A stretch of DNA of 64,000 nt. Origin: PALSA-505 sp963699015. Its GTDB lineage: Bacteria > Actinomycetota > Actinomycetes > Streptosporangiales > Streptosporangiaceae. The notes beneath the pieces are model-generated. The model had not been told where the DNA came from and ran no database searches. It saw only the letters and a list, made by a program, of their open reading frames with translations. The stretch spans positions 124,001-188,000 of the forward strand of contig CAVOSX010000005.1 of the NCBI GenBank assembly GCA_963699015.1. Reading direction: 5' to 3'. Below, one piece after another: positions 25,934-34,618 of this stretch; positions within the stretch are counted from its first letter, which is position 1; each line of letters begins with the position of its first letter. The position numbers and the translations under genes are program-made.

Positions 25934-27217
25934 TCACCCCCCCTGGCTCCGGACGCTGCCGGCCGACCCGTACACCGGGCCGACGGGCGGCAGCGGCAGC
26001 GGCGGCAGCGCGGCCTGCTGCTGTTGGGATACCGGAACGAGCACCGCGGCCTCCTCCTGGCGGCACAGCGAGCCGAGCGGCGGCGCGAAACTGCCGCCCG
26101 CTGACCGGGCCGCCTCGCAGACTGAGCTGCCCGCCGGGCCCGCCGGGGGCCCGGCTGGGCCCGTTGCGGGCAGCGCCGGGGCCGTCCCGGCCGTTGCGGG
26201 CTGTGCCGCCGTCCCGCCCTGGTCCACCTCGAGTTCCCTCAGGTCGCCGCGGCCGTCGAGGCTGTGGTTCACCGGGTCGTACGCATTGACCACGTTGTCC
26301 ACGGCGAGCGGCGCCACGTCGATCGTCTGAGCAAGCGAAGCCCGCTCGTCGACCAGGATCTGGGTAATGTCGGCGAGCTTGGTCACGTTCGACTTGATCA
26401 GGCTCCGGTTGCTCGCGATGAAGGCCTGCACCTGGCCGAGCGCGATGGCCAGCTCGTGCAGCGACCCGGCCAAGTCCTGCCGGTCGCCGGCCAGGAAGCC
26501 GGACACCTGGGCGAGCTGCTGCTGGGCCAGGCGCACCTGGCTGTCATCGGTGTTCAGCAGGGTGGTGAACTGCTGCAAGTTGTTGATCGTGGCGAAGAAG
26601 TTGTCCCGGGAGCCGGACAGGGTCCGTGTCGCCTGGCCGAGCTCGTTGATCATGGTGTTGAAGTCCTTGCCGTTGCTGCCCGCCAGGTTGGCCGCGCCCG
26701 TGTTGATCGCGTCGGACAGCGCCCCGTGCGCATTGACCCCGTTCGGCCCGAGGTCGTTGGCGAGTTTGGCCAGGCTGGCGTAGAGCTGGTCGATCTCCAG
26801 CGGGGTGGCGGTGCGGCTGACCGGTATCACCGCGTTATCGGCGAGCTGCGGTCCTGAGGTCCACGGGGGGGTGAGCTGGATGTAGCGGTCGGAGACCACG
26901 CTGGCCGCCACCACAACGGCGTCGGCGCTGGCCGGCACCGGCACGCCGCTGTTGATCGTCATGGTGACCTTGACCCGCTGGCCTTCCGGCTGGACCGAGT
27001 CGATCGTGCCGACCGACACGCCCAGTATCCGGACCGTGGATCCGGGATATACGCCGATGGTGTCGCTGAAGTACGCGGTGACCTGTGTGCCGGGGCTGCC
27101 CGAGGTGAGCACGAGCCCGGCCGAGACGAGCGCGATGACGGCGGCCACCGCGGTGATCGCGATGATCCTGGCCCGCCTGGTCGAGGGGGTCAGCCGGTCG
27201 CGGAGATTCCCGGGCAT
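25934..27217 (-). CDS. mceD: MCE family protein, MceD position
   Basis: The 427-residue protein has an N-terminal anchor (IIAITAVAAVIALVSAGLVL). The MCE domain at about 40-120 carries DTIGVYPGSTVRILGVSVG. A helical region and a Pro/Ala-rich C terminus follow, with two cysteines in the CEAAR and SLCRQ segments. I chose ATG 27217, which overlaps the mceC stop (TGATG). The frame is open 29 codons further upstream, but that would lie inside mceC. Confidence 0.93.
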   Translation of the reverse strand: MPGNLRDRLTPSTRRARIIAITAVAAVIALVSAGLVLTSGSPGTQVTAYFSDTIGVYPGSTVRILGVSVGTIDSVQPEGQRVKVTMTINSGVPVPASADAVVVAASVVSDRYIQLTPPWTSGPQLADNAVIPVSRTATPLEIDQLYASLAKLANDLGPNGVNAHGALSDAINTGAANLAGSNGKDFNTMINELGQATRTLSGSRDNFFATINNLQQFTTLLNTDDSQVRLAQQQLAQVSGFLAGDRQDLAGSLHELAIALGQVQAFIASNRSLIKSNVTKLADITQILVDERASLAQTIDVAPLAVDNVVNAYDPVNHSLDGRGDLRELEVDQGGTAAQPATAGTAPALPATGPAGPPAGPAGSSVCEAARSAGGSFAPPLGSLCRQEEAAVLVPVSQQQQAALPPLPLPPVGPVYGSAGSVRSQGG

Positions 27218-28239
27218 CAGCCGCCCCCGCCCGGTTTCGGCGGTATGCAGCCCTTGGCGGGGACCACGGCCGGCGGCGAGTACGCCTTCGGTATCAGGCC
27301 GCACAGGTAGGTGTCGAACCAGCGTCCGTTGCCCAGCGTGTTGCCCAGCAGCGAGTAGTAAGGTCCGGCCAGCGCCAGCGCCTTGCGCAGGTTCGCCTGG
27401 TTGTCCTTCAGCACGGTCGTGACCTGATCCAGCGATCGCAGCGTGGGGCCGAGAGTGGCCTGGTTGTCACTGACCAGCCCGGACAGCTGGGTGGCCAGTG
27501 CCTCGGTCCCGGTCAGCATCGCGTGGATCGCCTGCTGGCGCTGCCTGAGCTCTCCCAGCAGCAGGTTGCCGTCGCCGAGCAGAGCGCGGAATTCGCTGTC
27601 CTCCGACGACAGGGTCTGGGTGATCTGCCGGGTGCCGGCGAACAGCCGGGCGAGCTGGACGTCCTTCGAGGCGATGGTCTGCGACAGCGCGGAGAGCCCG
27701 GTCAGCGCCCGGTGCACGTATGGCGGCGTGTTCCGGAACGCGCCTGAGATCGCTTCCAGGCTCTGCGCGAACTGCTTGGTGTTGAGCTGCTCGACTGTCG
27801 ATCCGAACTGCTGGAAGGCCTGGGTCACGTCGAAGGGCGACGTGGTCCGGGTGGCCGGGATCGTGGCCGCAGGAGGCTGCGGGCCGGTGCCCAGCGGGTC
27901 GAGCGCGAGGTACTTGTCGCCGAGCAGGGTCTTGATCTGGATGCTGACCGTGCTCGCGTTCCCGACCCATGCGCCCTTGACCCGGAACGAGACCTTGACC
28001 CGGTTCCCGTCGAGCGCGACCCCGGTGACCTTCCCCACCGTGACGCCCGCCACCCGGACCTCGTTGCCCGGGTTGAGGCCGGCATCCTCGGTGAACAGGG
28101 CGCTGTAGGTGGTGCCGCCGCCGATGATCGGCAGGTTGTTCGCGTTGAACGCGAGCAGCGCGACCACGACCAGCAGGGCCAGCCCGGCCAGCCCGACGGC
28201 GATCGGGTTGCGCTCGGAGATCGACTTCATCCGCTTCAT
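27217..28239 (-). CDS. mceC: MCE family protein, MceC position
   Basis: The 340-residue protein has a membrane anchor at about residues 10-30 and the MCE domain (LFTEDAGLNPGNEVRVAGVTVGKV) at about 35-115. A helical domain ends in YYSLLGNTLGNGRWFDTYLCGL, a block seen at the C-terminal end of the helical region in several MCE subunits. I chose ATG 28239, which overlaps the mceB stop by four bases (ATGA). The Pro/Gly tail is short. Confidence 0.93.
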   Translation of the reverse strand: MKRMKSISERNPIAVGLAGLALLVVVALLAFNANNLPIIGGGTTYSALFTEDAGLNPGNEVRVAGVTVGKVTGVALDGNRVKVSFRVKGAWVGNASTVSIQIKTLLGDKYLALDPLGTGPQPPAATIPATRTTSPFDVTQAFQQFGSTVEQLNTKQFAQSLEAISGAFRNTPPYVHRALTGLSALSQTIASKDVQLARLFAGTRQITQTLSSEDSEFRALLGDGNLLLGELRQRQQAIHAMLTGTEALATQLSGLVSDNQATLGPTLRSLDQVTTVLKDNQANLRKALALAGPYYSLLGNTLGNGRWFDTYLCGLIPKAYSPPAVVPAKGCIPPKPGGGG

Positions 28240-29291
28240 CCGCGGCACCTCGCCGCCGTGATGGAGATTCCGGTCGGGGGCGGGGCGCCGAAGGCGCTCT
28301 TGGCTCCGGCCAGCGCGGCGTCGCACAGGTAGAAGTTGAGCCAGGATCCGTAGGAGGCCAGCCGGCCGATCTCGGTCATCTTGATCGGCAGGTTGTGCAG
28401 GAACGTGGTCACCGTGGGCGTGGCCGCGGCCAGGTTGCCGGACAGCCGGCCGAGCTGGATGATGTCCTGCTTCAGCGGGGGCCGGGTGACCTGCAGCAGG
28501 CCGGCCGTGGCGGTCGTCAACTTCCCGATGGCGCTGATCGCGCTGCCGATCGGCTGCCGGTCGGCAGCAAGCCCCGATACCAGCTGCTGCAGCGTGGTGA
28601 CCAGGTCGGACAGCTCGCTGCCGCGGGAGTTGACGGTCTTGAGCACCGCGTTCAGGTTGCCGATGACGTCATCGATCACCTTGTCCTTGGCCGCCAGCGT
28701 GGTGGTGAGCGACCCGATGTGGGCGACCAGGCTGCCCACCGTCGGGCCCTGGCCCTGGAAGACCTGGATGATCTCGCCGGAGAGCCGGTTGACGTCGTTC
28801 GGCGACAGGGCCTGCAGCAGTGGCTGGAAGCCGTTGAACAGGTCGGTCAGGTTGAGCGCGGGCGTGGTCTGAGCCAGCGGGATGGTCGCCCCCGCCGGGA
28901 GCGTCTGGTCCACCGGGCCGGCGCCCTGCTGAAGGTTGATGTAGCGCTGGCCGACCAGGTTGAGGTACTTGATCGTCGCGGTCACCGAGGCGGGCAGCGG
29001 GCGGCCTGACTCAGTCGAGAAGCCGACCCGGGCAAGGTTGCGGTCCACCACGGTGATCTGGTTCACCTGGCCGATCCGGACTCCGGCAATGTCCACGTCG
29101 GAGCCGACGGTCAGCCCGGTGACGTCGGTGAACACGGCGCTGTAGCTGACGGTGCCGTTCGGCCCGGTGGAGGCGATGGACAGGCCGAGGATCGCGGTGG
29201 CCAGCGCGGTCACGGCGATAAAGATGATCGACTTGGTCAGCGGCCCGGCCAGGCTCTTCTGCTTGACGTGCGGCTGCAGCGCGGTGCTCAT
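28236..29291 (-). CDS. mceB: MCE family protein, MceB position
   Basis: The 351-residue protein has an anchor helix at about residues 22-42, and the MCE domain with VFTDVTGLTVGSDVDIAGVRIGQV follows. The helical region ends with LASYGSWLNFYLCDA, as in other MceB proteins. Its ATG overlaps the mceA stop by four bases, which implies tight translational coupling and equal subunit supply. Confidence 0.94.
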   Translation of the reverse strand: MSTALQPHVKQKSLAGPLTKSIIFIAVTALATAILGLSIASTGPNGTVSYSAVFTDVTGLTVGSDVDIAGVRIGQVNQITVVDRNLARVGFSTESGRPLPASVTATIKYLNLVGQRYINLQQGAGPVDQTLPAGATIPLAQTTPALNLTDLFNGFQPLLQALSPNDVNRLSGEIIQVFQGQGPTVGSLVAHIGSLTTTLAAKDKVIDDVIGNLNAVLKTVNSRGSELSDLVTTLQQLVSGLAADRQPIGSAISAIGKLTTATAGLLQVTRPPLKQDIIQLGRLSGNLAAATPTVTTFLHNLPIKMTEIGRLASYGSWLNFYLCDAALAGAKSAFGAPPPTGISITAARCRG

Positions 29292-30658
29292 CCGAGCTGC
29301 ACCTGCCTGCCGCGATACAGCGGGCCGACCAGCATGCTGCTCCAGCCGGGCAGGGAGCGGGGCTGCACGCGGAGGGCCGGCGCCGATATCTCGTTGATGA
29401 GCTCGTTCTCCTGAGGCGAGTTCGCCAGGCTGAGCCCGCCGGGAAGGGACGTGCCGGCCGCCGTCACGCTGCCGGCGGCCGCCGGGCTGGTTACGGCCGC
29501 CGGGCTGGTTACGGCCGCCGGGCTGGTTACGGCCGAGGTGCTCGCGCTGGCCGCGCGAGGCGTCGCCGGGGTGGCCCCGTCGTTGAGCGAGATGCCGGGG
29601 AACGGGATCGGGTAGCAGTGCGGCCCGGTGTTGTCGCCGTAGAACGGCGTGTCCTTGCCTGGCAGGTAGTTGCCAAGCGGCGCGGTCGGGGTCCCTAGCG
29701 GCTGCTGGACGTTCACGTGTACGTGCAGCCCGGGCTGGTGGGTGCCCGCGCCGAGCACCCTGTTGATGTTCGGCTCGAACTTGACCAGGTCATCGAGCAC
29801 GCACGGGAACTCCGGTGAGTAGCGCGCGAGAATCTTCAGCGTGGCCAGGCCGTCGCTCGACAGCCGGATGATGTTGCCCTTGTTCTGGCTCAGGAACGAG
29901 GTGAGGTCCTGGTCGGACTGGGTCAGCGTGCTGAGCAGCGCGCTGAGGTTGCCTTCCTGCTGCACCAGCGTCTGGTTGACGACGGCGAAATCGTTGAGCG
30001 CCTGCACGATGGACGGGGCCGCCTGGTTATAGGTCCTGGTCACCTGCACGAGCTCGCGGATGTCGTTGTCCAGCGCCGGCAGGTTCGGCAGCCACCTGTG
30101 CAGGTAGGCGTTGAGCAGCACCAGCGTCCGGCCCAGCTTGGTGCCCCGGTCCTGCAGCGTCTGCGCGATCGCGGTCAGGGTGATGGACAGGTTCTGCGGC
30201 TGCACCGCGGTGAGCTCGGGCAGCAGGTTGTTCAGGACGGTCTCGACCTCGATCGCGTCCCTCGACTGGTCCTGGTGGATGACGCTGCCGTTGTCCAGCC
30301 GGGCCGCGACGGGCGTGGCGGGCAGGATCAGGTCCACGTACCGCTCGCCGAACAGGGTGGTGGGCACCATCTCGGCGGTTACGTTCGCGGGCAGCTCGCT
30401 GCTCATGCTGGGCTGGATCGCCAGTGTCAGCGTCGCGCCGTTGCCGTTGGCCGTGATCGAGCGCACCTCGCCGACCTGCACGCCGCGCACGAGCACCTGC
30501 GCTTGCGGGTGCAGCTCGTTGCCCACACTGCCGGTGTACAGGGTCACCGTGTCCACGGGCGTGAACTGCTTGTTGTACAGCGCCAGCGAGAACCAGATCA
30601 GCAGGCCGATGACGGCGAGGAACGCCACCCCGACCAGCCGGACCCGCGTCCTGCTCAT
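29288..30658 (-). CDS. mceA: MCE family protein, MceA position
   Basis: The 456-residue protein starts MSRTRVRLVGVAF with an anchor helix. The MCE domain at about 40-120 holds LHPQAQVLVRGVQVGEV and LFGERYVDLI. The helical region of about 190 residues ends in a CVLDDL segment, and a long Ser/Ala/Thr-rich tail contains three VTSPAA units. MceA is the first MCE subunit after the permeases. ATG 30658 overlaps the yrbEB stop by four bases. An open frame extends further upstream, but it lies in yrbEB out of frame. Confidence 0.93.
   Translation of the reverse strand: MSRTRVRLVGVAFLAVIGLLIWFSLALYNKQFTPVDTVTLYTGSVGNELHPQAQVLVRGVQVGEVRSITANGNGATLTLAIQPSMSSELPANVTAEMVPTTLFGERYVDLILPATPVAARLDNGSVIHQDQSRDAIEVETVLNNLLPELTAVQPQNLSITLTAIAQTLQDRGTKLGRTLVLLNAYLHRWLPNLPALDNDIRELVQVTRTYNQAAPSIVQALNDFAVVNQTLVQQEGNLSALLSTLTQSDQDLTSFLSQNKGNIIRLSSDGLATLKILARYSPEFPCVLDDLVKFEPNINRVLGAGTHQPGLHVHVNVQQPLGTPTAPLGNYLPGKDTPFYGDNTGPHCYPIPFPGISLNDGATPATPRAASASTSAVTSPAAVTSPAAVTSPAAAGSVTAAGTSLPGGLSLANSPQENELINEISAPALRVQPRSLPGWSSMLVGPLYRGRQVQLG
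29476..29529. repeat. 18-bp tandem repeat (VTSPAA) in the mceA tail
   Basis: Three almost exact 18-bp units (GGGCTGGTTACGGCCGCC on the plus strand) encode VTSPAA three times in the tail of MceA. The near identity at DNA level indicates recent slippage expansion. Confidence 0.8.
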
Positions 30659-31536
30659 CCAGCCACCCGGACGGTCGTCGTCGCGCCCCAGATGGCCAGG
30701 CTCATGAAGAAGTCGACGACGTTGATCACCACGATCGAGGCGCGCACCGCACGGCCGACGGCCACCCCGACCCCGGCCGGGCCGCCGGTGGCCCGGTAGC
30801 CGTAGTAGCAGTGGATGAGGATCACCATCGTGCTGAAGATCAGCACCTTCACGAACGACCAGAGCACGTCGACTGGCGAAAGGAACAGTCCGAAGTAGTG
30901 GTCGTAGGTGCCCGATGACTGGCCGTTGAACAGCACCGTGACCTCGCGGGAAGCCACGTAGGAGGTCACCAGGCCGACCGCGTACAGCGGGATGATGGCG
31001 ACCACGCCGGCGATGATCCGGGTCGTCACCAGGTAGGGCAGGCTCGGCACGCCCATGGCTTCCAGCGCATCGATCTCTTCGTTGATGCGCATGGAGCCGA
31101 GCTGCGCGGTGAACCCGGCGCCGATGGTGGCAGACAGCGCCAGGCCGGCGACCAGCGGTGCGATCTCCCTGGTGTTGAAGTAGGCGGAGATGAAGCCGGT
31201 GAACGCGGCCGCCCCGATCTGGTTCAGCGCCGCGTAGCCCTGCAGGCCGACGACCGTGCCGGTGGCCAGGGTCAGTCCGATCATCACGCCGACCGTGCCG
31301 CCGATCAGCCCGAGCGCGCCGCTGCCGAAGGACACCTCGGCGAGCAGCCGGAATATTTCCTTGAAGTACCGGTGGATCGCCCTCGGGATCCACAGCAGCG
31401 CGCGCAGGTAGAACAGCAGCTGGTCGCCGAGCATGTCGAGCCAGGACAGCGAGCGGTTCGCGGCCGAGCCCAGCCGGGCGGGCCACCGGTCCGGGCCGAT
31501 GGCCGGCTGCGAGCGCTCTCGGGTGATGACGCCCAT
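30655..31536 (-). CDS. yrbEB: MlaE/YrbE family permease, YrbEB position
   Basis: The 293-residue integral membrane protein belongs to the MlaE/YrbE permease family of ABC lipid transporters. The central block MRINEEIDALEAMGVPSLPYLVTTRI is the cytoplasmic loop that contacts the ATPase. Five or six membrane helices surround it. With YrbEA it forms the heterodimeric channel under the MCE tube. It starts 4 bases after the yrbEA stop. Confidence 0.94.
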   Translation of the reverse strand: MGVITRERSQPAIGPDRWPARLGSAANRSLSWLDMLGDQLLFYLRALLWIPRAIHRYFKEIFRLLAEVSFGSGALGLIGGTVGVMIGLTLATGTVVGLQGYAALNQIGAAAFTGFISAYFNTREIAPLVAGLALSATIGAGFTAQLGSMRINEEIDALEAMGVPSLPYLVTTRIIAGVVAIIPLYAVGLVTSYVASREVTVLFNGQSSGTYDHYFGLFLSPVDVLWSFVKVLIFSTMVILIHCYYGYRATGGPAGVGVAVGRAVRASIVVINVVDFFMSLAIWGATTTVRVAG

Positions 31537-31540
31537 CGGG

Positions 31541-32386
31541 CTATCCCACCCCCTTCGGGGGGACGATCTGCAGGTAGATCGCGGTGAGCACGAGGTTGAC
31601 GAGGAACAGCAGCAGGAAGGTGAAGACCACCGACTGGTTCACCGCGTCGCCGACGCCCTTCGGCCCCGGCCGCGGGTTCAGGCCCCGGTGCGCGGCGATC
31701 ACCCCGGCGATGAAGCCGAAGATCAGTGCCTTGATCTCGCCGATGTACAGGTCGGGCAGCTGGGCCAGGGCGGAGAAGCTGGACAGGTACGCGCCCGGGG
31801 TGCCGTGCTGCAGGAAGACGTTGAAGAAATAGCCGCCGAGCACGCCGACCACCGACACCAGGCCGTTGAGCAGCAGCGCGACGAACATGGCCGCCAGCAC
31901 CCGGGGCACGATCAGCCGCTGCACCGGCGAGACGCCCATCACCCGCATCGCGTCCATCTCCTCGCGGATGGTGCGGGCGCCGATGTCCGCGCAGATCGCC
32001 GCTCCGCCCGCGCCGGCGATCAGCAGCGCGACGATCAGCGGGCTGGCCTGCTGGACGACGGCAAGCACGCTCGCCGCGCCGGTGAAGGACTCCGCGCCGA
32101 GCTGCTGGGTCAGCGAGCCGAGCTGCAGCGCGATCACCGCGCCGAACGGGATCGCGACGAGCGCCGAGGGCAGGATCGTCACGCTGGCGATGAACCAGAA
32201 CTGCTCGATGAACTCGCGGAGCTGGAACGGCCGCTTGAACGTCAGCCGGATCACGCTGATGGCGAGCGCGAACAGGTCTCCGGTCTGGCGCAGTGCGCCC
32301 AGTCCGCGGACCGGCGGCCGCGTTTCCTTCTCCCTCTTCGGCCCCGGGACGTCCAGACCCGGGACCACCGGCTCCTGGGCCGTCAC
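31541..32386 (-). CDS. yrbEA: MlaE/YrbE family permease, YrbEA position
   Basis: The 281-residue permease has the family block IGARTIREEMDAMRVMGVSPVQRLIVPRV and five or six helices. I chose GTG 32386, which overlaps the mceG stop by four bases (GTGA). The longer frame to 32476 would start inside the repetitive tail of mceG and gives a low-complexity leader. It is the partner of YrbEB in the Mce import channel. Confidence 0.93.
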   Translation of the reverse strand: MTAQEPVVPGLDVPGPKREKETRPPVRGLGALRQTGDLFALAISVIRLTFKRPFQLREFIEQFWFIASVTILPSALVAIPFGAVIALQLGSLTQQLGAESFTGAASVLAVVQQASPLIVALLIAGAGGAAICADIGARTIREEMDAMRVMGVSPVQRLIVPRVLAAMFVALLLNGLVSVVGVLGGYFFNVFLQHGTPGAYLSSFSALAQLPDLYIGEIKALIFGFIAGVIAAHRGLNPRPGPKGVGDAVNQSVVFTFLLLFLVNLVLTAIYLQIVPPKGVG

Positions 32387-33492
32387 GTATGGCCGCCCTG
32401 GTCCGATTCGGGGGGAGACGAGGCCGGCGCGTGCGGTGCCGAGGCCGGCGCGTGCGGTGCCGAGGCCGGCGGCCACGGCGGCGCGGAGCTCTGCCGGTAG
32501 CGCTCCAGGTCGGCCGTGCTCAGGCTGGCCAGGATGGCCTGCTGGGCCGGGGGCGGCAGGGTGTGCAGGATGCTGATCACCCGGGATTTCCTCCGCTCCA
32601 CCGCGCGGCGGGGCGGCAGCCCGGGTGTGGGGTCGAGCTGCGGCACCACCACCCGCAGGTCGGAGCCGGCACCGCCATCGTGATGGCCGGCGTCGGCGTG
32701 CGCCTGCTCCATGGCGATCGTGGCCGCGTCCTTCTCCTCGGACATGCCGATCGGCCCGATCCGGCGGCCGTCAAGGAACTGCGCCACGGCCGGCACCTCG
32801 CTGGTCAGCAGCACCTCGCGCGGGCCGAACATGATCAGGTTGCCGCGGAACAGCATGCCCATGTTGTCCGGCACCGTACGGGCCACCTGGATGTTGTGGG
32901 TGACGATCAGGATGGTGGCGTCGATCTGCGCGTTCAGGTCGATGAGCAGCTGCGACAGGTAGGCGGTGCGCACCGGGTCAAGGCCGGAGTCCGGCTCGTC
33001 GCACAGGATGATCTGCGGGTCGAGCACCAGGGCGCGGGCCAGGCCGGCCCGCTTGCGCATCCCGCCGGAGATCTCACCGGGGACCTTGCGCTCCTCGCCG
33101 CCCAGGCCGACCATTTCCATCCGCTCGCCAACGATGTGCCGGATCTCGGTCTCTGACTTCTTCGTGTGCTCGCGCAGCGGGAAGGCGATGTTGTCGTACA
33201 GGTTCAGCGAGCCGAACAGCGCGCCGTCCTGGAACATGACGCCGAACCGCCTGCGTACCTGGTAGAGCTCGCGCTCGGAGCAGTGGACGGTGTCGACGCC
33301 ATCGACCAGTACCCGGCCCCGCTCGGGCTTGAGCAGCCCGATCAGCGACTTGAGGAACACCGTCTTGCCGGTGCCGGACGGGCCGAGCATCACCGACACC
33401 TCGCCGGCGGGCAGTGTCAGCGTGACGTCACGCCACACCGCGCGGCGGCCGAAGGACTTGGTCAGCCCCTCGACAACCACCTCGATTCCCAT
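32383..33492 (-). CDS. mceG: Mce ABC transporter ATPase MceG (Mkl/MlaF type)
   Basis: The 369-residue protein has an ABC ATPase domain of about 240 residues. Walker A is GPSGTGKT, the Q-loop is FQDGALF, the signature is ISGGMRKR, Walker B is IILCDEPDSGLD and the H-loop is VTHN. The C-terminal 120 residues resemble the extension of mycobacterial Mkl and include ILHTLPPPAQQAIL plus a Pro/Ala repeat tail. It powers lipid import through YrbEA/B. M. tuberculosis has its single mceG unlinked to the mce operons. Here it heads the operon. ATG 33492 follows GGGAGG. Confidence 0.95.
   Translation of the reverse strand: MGIEVVVEGLTKSFGRRAVWRDVTLTLPAGEVSVMLGPSGTGKTVFLKSLIGLLKPERGRVLVDGVDTVHCSERELYQVRRRFGVMFQDGALFGSLNLYDNIAFPLREHTKKSETEIRHIVGERMEMVGLGGEERKVPGEISGGMRKRAGLARALVLDPQIILCDEPDSGLDPVRTAYLSQLLIDLNAQIDATILIVTHNIQVARTVPDNMGMLFRGNLIMFGPREVLLTSEVPAVAQFLDGRRIGPIGMSEEKDAATIAMEQAHADAGHHDGGAGSDLRVVVPQLDPTPGLPPRRAVERRKSRVISILHTLPPPAQQAILASLSTADLERYRQSSAPPWPPASAPHAPASAPHAPASSPPESDQGGHT
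32419..32460. repeat. 21-bp direct repeat in the mceG tail
   Basis: Two exact 21-bp units (32419-32439 and 32440-32460), with the start of a third at 32461, encode ASAPHAP repeats at the end of MceG. The unit length keeps the frame. Confidence 0.8.
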
Positions 33493-33493
33493 C

Positions 33494-33592
33494 TCACCTC
33501 CCGGCGTCGCTCACCGCAGTCTGCGCCTCGCCAGTCTGCGCCTGGCCAGTCTGCGCCTCGCCCAGGTCGAGATGAGAACCGCCTTCACTCAT
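33494..33592 (-). CDS. Candidate leader sORF of the mce operon (32 aa)
   Basis: An ATG at 33592 opens a 32-codon frame. It ends in TGA at 33496-33494, one base before the mceG ATG, and overlaps its ribosome site. The product, beginning MSEGGSHLDLGEAQTGQAQ, consists largely of three EAQTG/QAQTG units encoded by 15-bp repeats. The position is that of a translationally coupled leader, but the start has only a weak ribosome site. It may be chance. A ribosome-profiling or conservation test would decide. Confidence 0.3.
   Translation of the reverse strand: MSEGGSHLDLGEAQTGQAQTGEAQTAVSDAGR
33518..33562. repeat. 15-bp tandem repeat in the mceG leader
   Basis: Three units of AGTCTGCGCCTCGCC (33518-33532, 33533-33547 with one change, 33548-33562) lie just upstream of mceG. 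They fall inside the candidate leader frame. Confidence 0.85.
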
Positions 33593-33746
33593 ATCAGAAC
33601 CCGCGCTCGCCGCAGCGTGTGCTCGACCAGGCAGGGTGGAGCCACGATAGCCGAACGGACGAAAAACTACCGGTCCGTCCCGGCGTCCCGCTCATCATCG
33701 GCGGCTTCGCTACATAGTCCCAGGTCAGCTTCGGATTCCCTGATGG

Positions 33747-33787
33747 TTACTGGCCGGTATGCTAACGGCGGGTGATATCGCCGTCAA
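33747..33787 (-). promoter_or_regulatory. mce operon promoter with TTAC-N6-GTAA operator
   Basis: On the minus strand, -35 TTGACG (33787-33782) is followed after 17 bases by -10 TAGCAT (33764-33759). The inverted repeat, read on the minus strand as ATACCGGCCAGTAA (33760-33747), begins at the -10 box and covers the expected start of transcription. The same motif sits in the same place at four other promoters in this region. A repressor bound here would block the mce operon. The leader to mceG is about 260 bases. Confidence 0.65.
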
Positions 33788-33799
33788 GGAGACCGTTCG

Positions 33800-34275
33800 G
33801 CCCGCGCGCACCCCGTCTCATAGGGCCGGCGACGTGCCGCTGGCCTGCACCGGTCATTCCGTGACCAGGCCCGGGAACTGGTGCCCCGCTGGTCCCGGCC
33901 GTCTCGCTCGTACCGTGATCTGCCGGTCATGCGCCCTGCCGTGCTCTCGGCGACTGCTCCCTGGACGGTGAGATGACCGGGGGCCCGCCCGGCGGGCGGG
34001 TCGGAGCTGTAACCATTTGGCCGCCAAAACGTGATGCCGGCGGTCCCGGGAGGGGCTGCGACGGGCCTGCCGTGGTTCAGGCCGGCCGCTGGCTGGTGCG
34101 TGCGGACCTCCAGACACTGGCCGCAGACACAGGCCGCCGGCTCGACACAGGCCGCCGGCTCGTTCATCTCCAGCTGACAAGAAGGCTAATGACAGATTGT
34201 CATCTGCTGCTAAAGGGCTGCCCTCGCGCCCGCCCGCGGGTCTCCCTGCTGATTCACCGCGCCGGGATGGCAGTT
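33800..34275. other. Intergenic stretch between the divergent mce and secreted-protein promoters
   Basis: I find no convincing gene in this stretch. Open frames on both strands are short or low in coding character. The last 140 bases (from about 34140) are similar to the region in front of the second secreted-protein copy (from about 36410) and belong to its duplicated upstream region. Confidence 0.4.
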
Positions 34276-34280
34276 GAATC

Positions 34281-34323
34281 TTGACACCCGGGTACAACAG
34301 CGCTCTAATTTACTTGCCAGTAA
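34281..34323 (+). promoter_or_regulatory. Promoter and operator of secreted protein copy 1
   Basis: TTGACA (34281-34286), 17 bases, then TCTAAT (34304-34309) form a strong consensus promoter. Directly after the -10 box comes the palindrome TTACTTGCCAGTAA (34310-34323), with perfect arms TTACT/AGTAA, on the predicted start site. The same arrangement is kept in copy 2. Confidence 0.75.
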
Positions 34324-34359
34324 CCCGAGGGCGAATCGCGCACGGTAAGGGCCGGACAT

Positions 34360-34404
34360 ATGGCCGTTTACGCGGCTTCCTACGTCATGCCCTGGAGCCA
34401 CTGA
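34360..34404 (+). CDS. Candidate leader peptide of copy 1 (14 aa)
   Basis: The short frame MAVYAASYVMPWSH follows AAGG at a 9-base distance, within the 300-base leader of the secreted gene. The duplicated leader of copy 2 has a frame beginning MTVYAASYGMP at the same place (36659). Over these codons four of the base changes are third-position synonymous and two change a residue. Regulation by translation of the leader is possible, but the frame may also be a chance remnant. Confidence 0.35.
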   Translation: MAVYAASYVMPWSH

Positions 34405-34618
34405 ACCTAAGTTGATCTTGGTGTGCAAGACCAGGCCGTCTCGCTGCGGCGAGCGCGGATAACACTGCGTCCTGCGTCAGGACCAAACCGTTCGTCAAGG
34501 GACGAGACATGCAGATCACGGGCCTGACCCACGATAAGCCAGAAATGGCCTTCACGGCTGCCCCGCTCGCAGGCCTTTCGACGCGGATCGGTGACGAGAG
34601 ACATAAGGAGAAATGTCG

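Noticed and set aside
29288..31486. MceA as a 732-residue protein
   Set aside because: The first 276 codons overlap yrbEB in another frame. The true start overlaps the yrbEB stop at 30658.
22740..33562. Short direct repeats as CRISPR array
   Set aside because: The units are 15-21 bp, directly abutting without spacers, in frame within genes, and there are no cas genes.
34324..34618. A c-di-AMP or other known riboswitch in the long leaders of the secreted genes
   Set aside because: I looked for the conserved cores of riboswitches known in actinomycetes and could not find one. The leaders share sequence with each other only.
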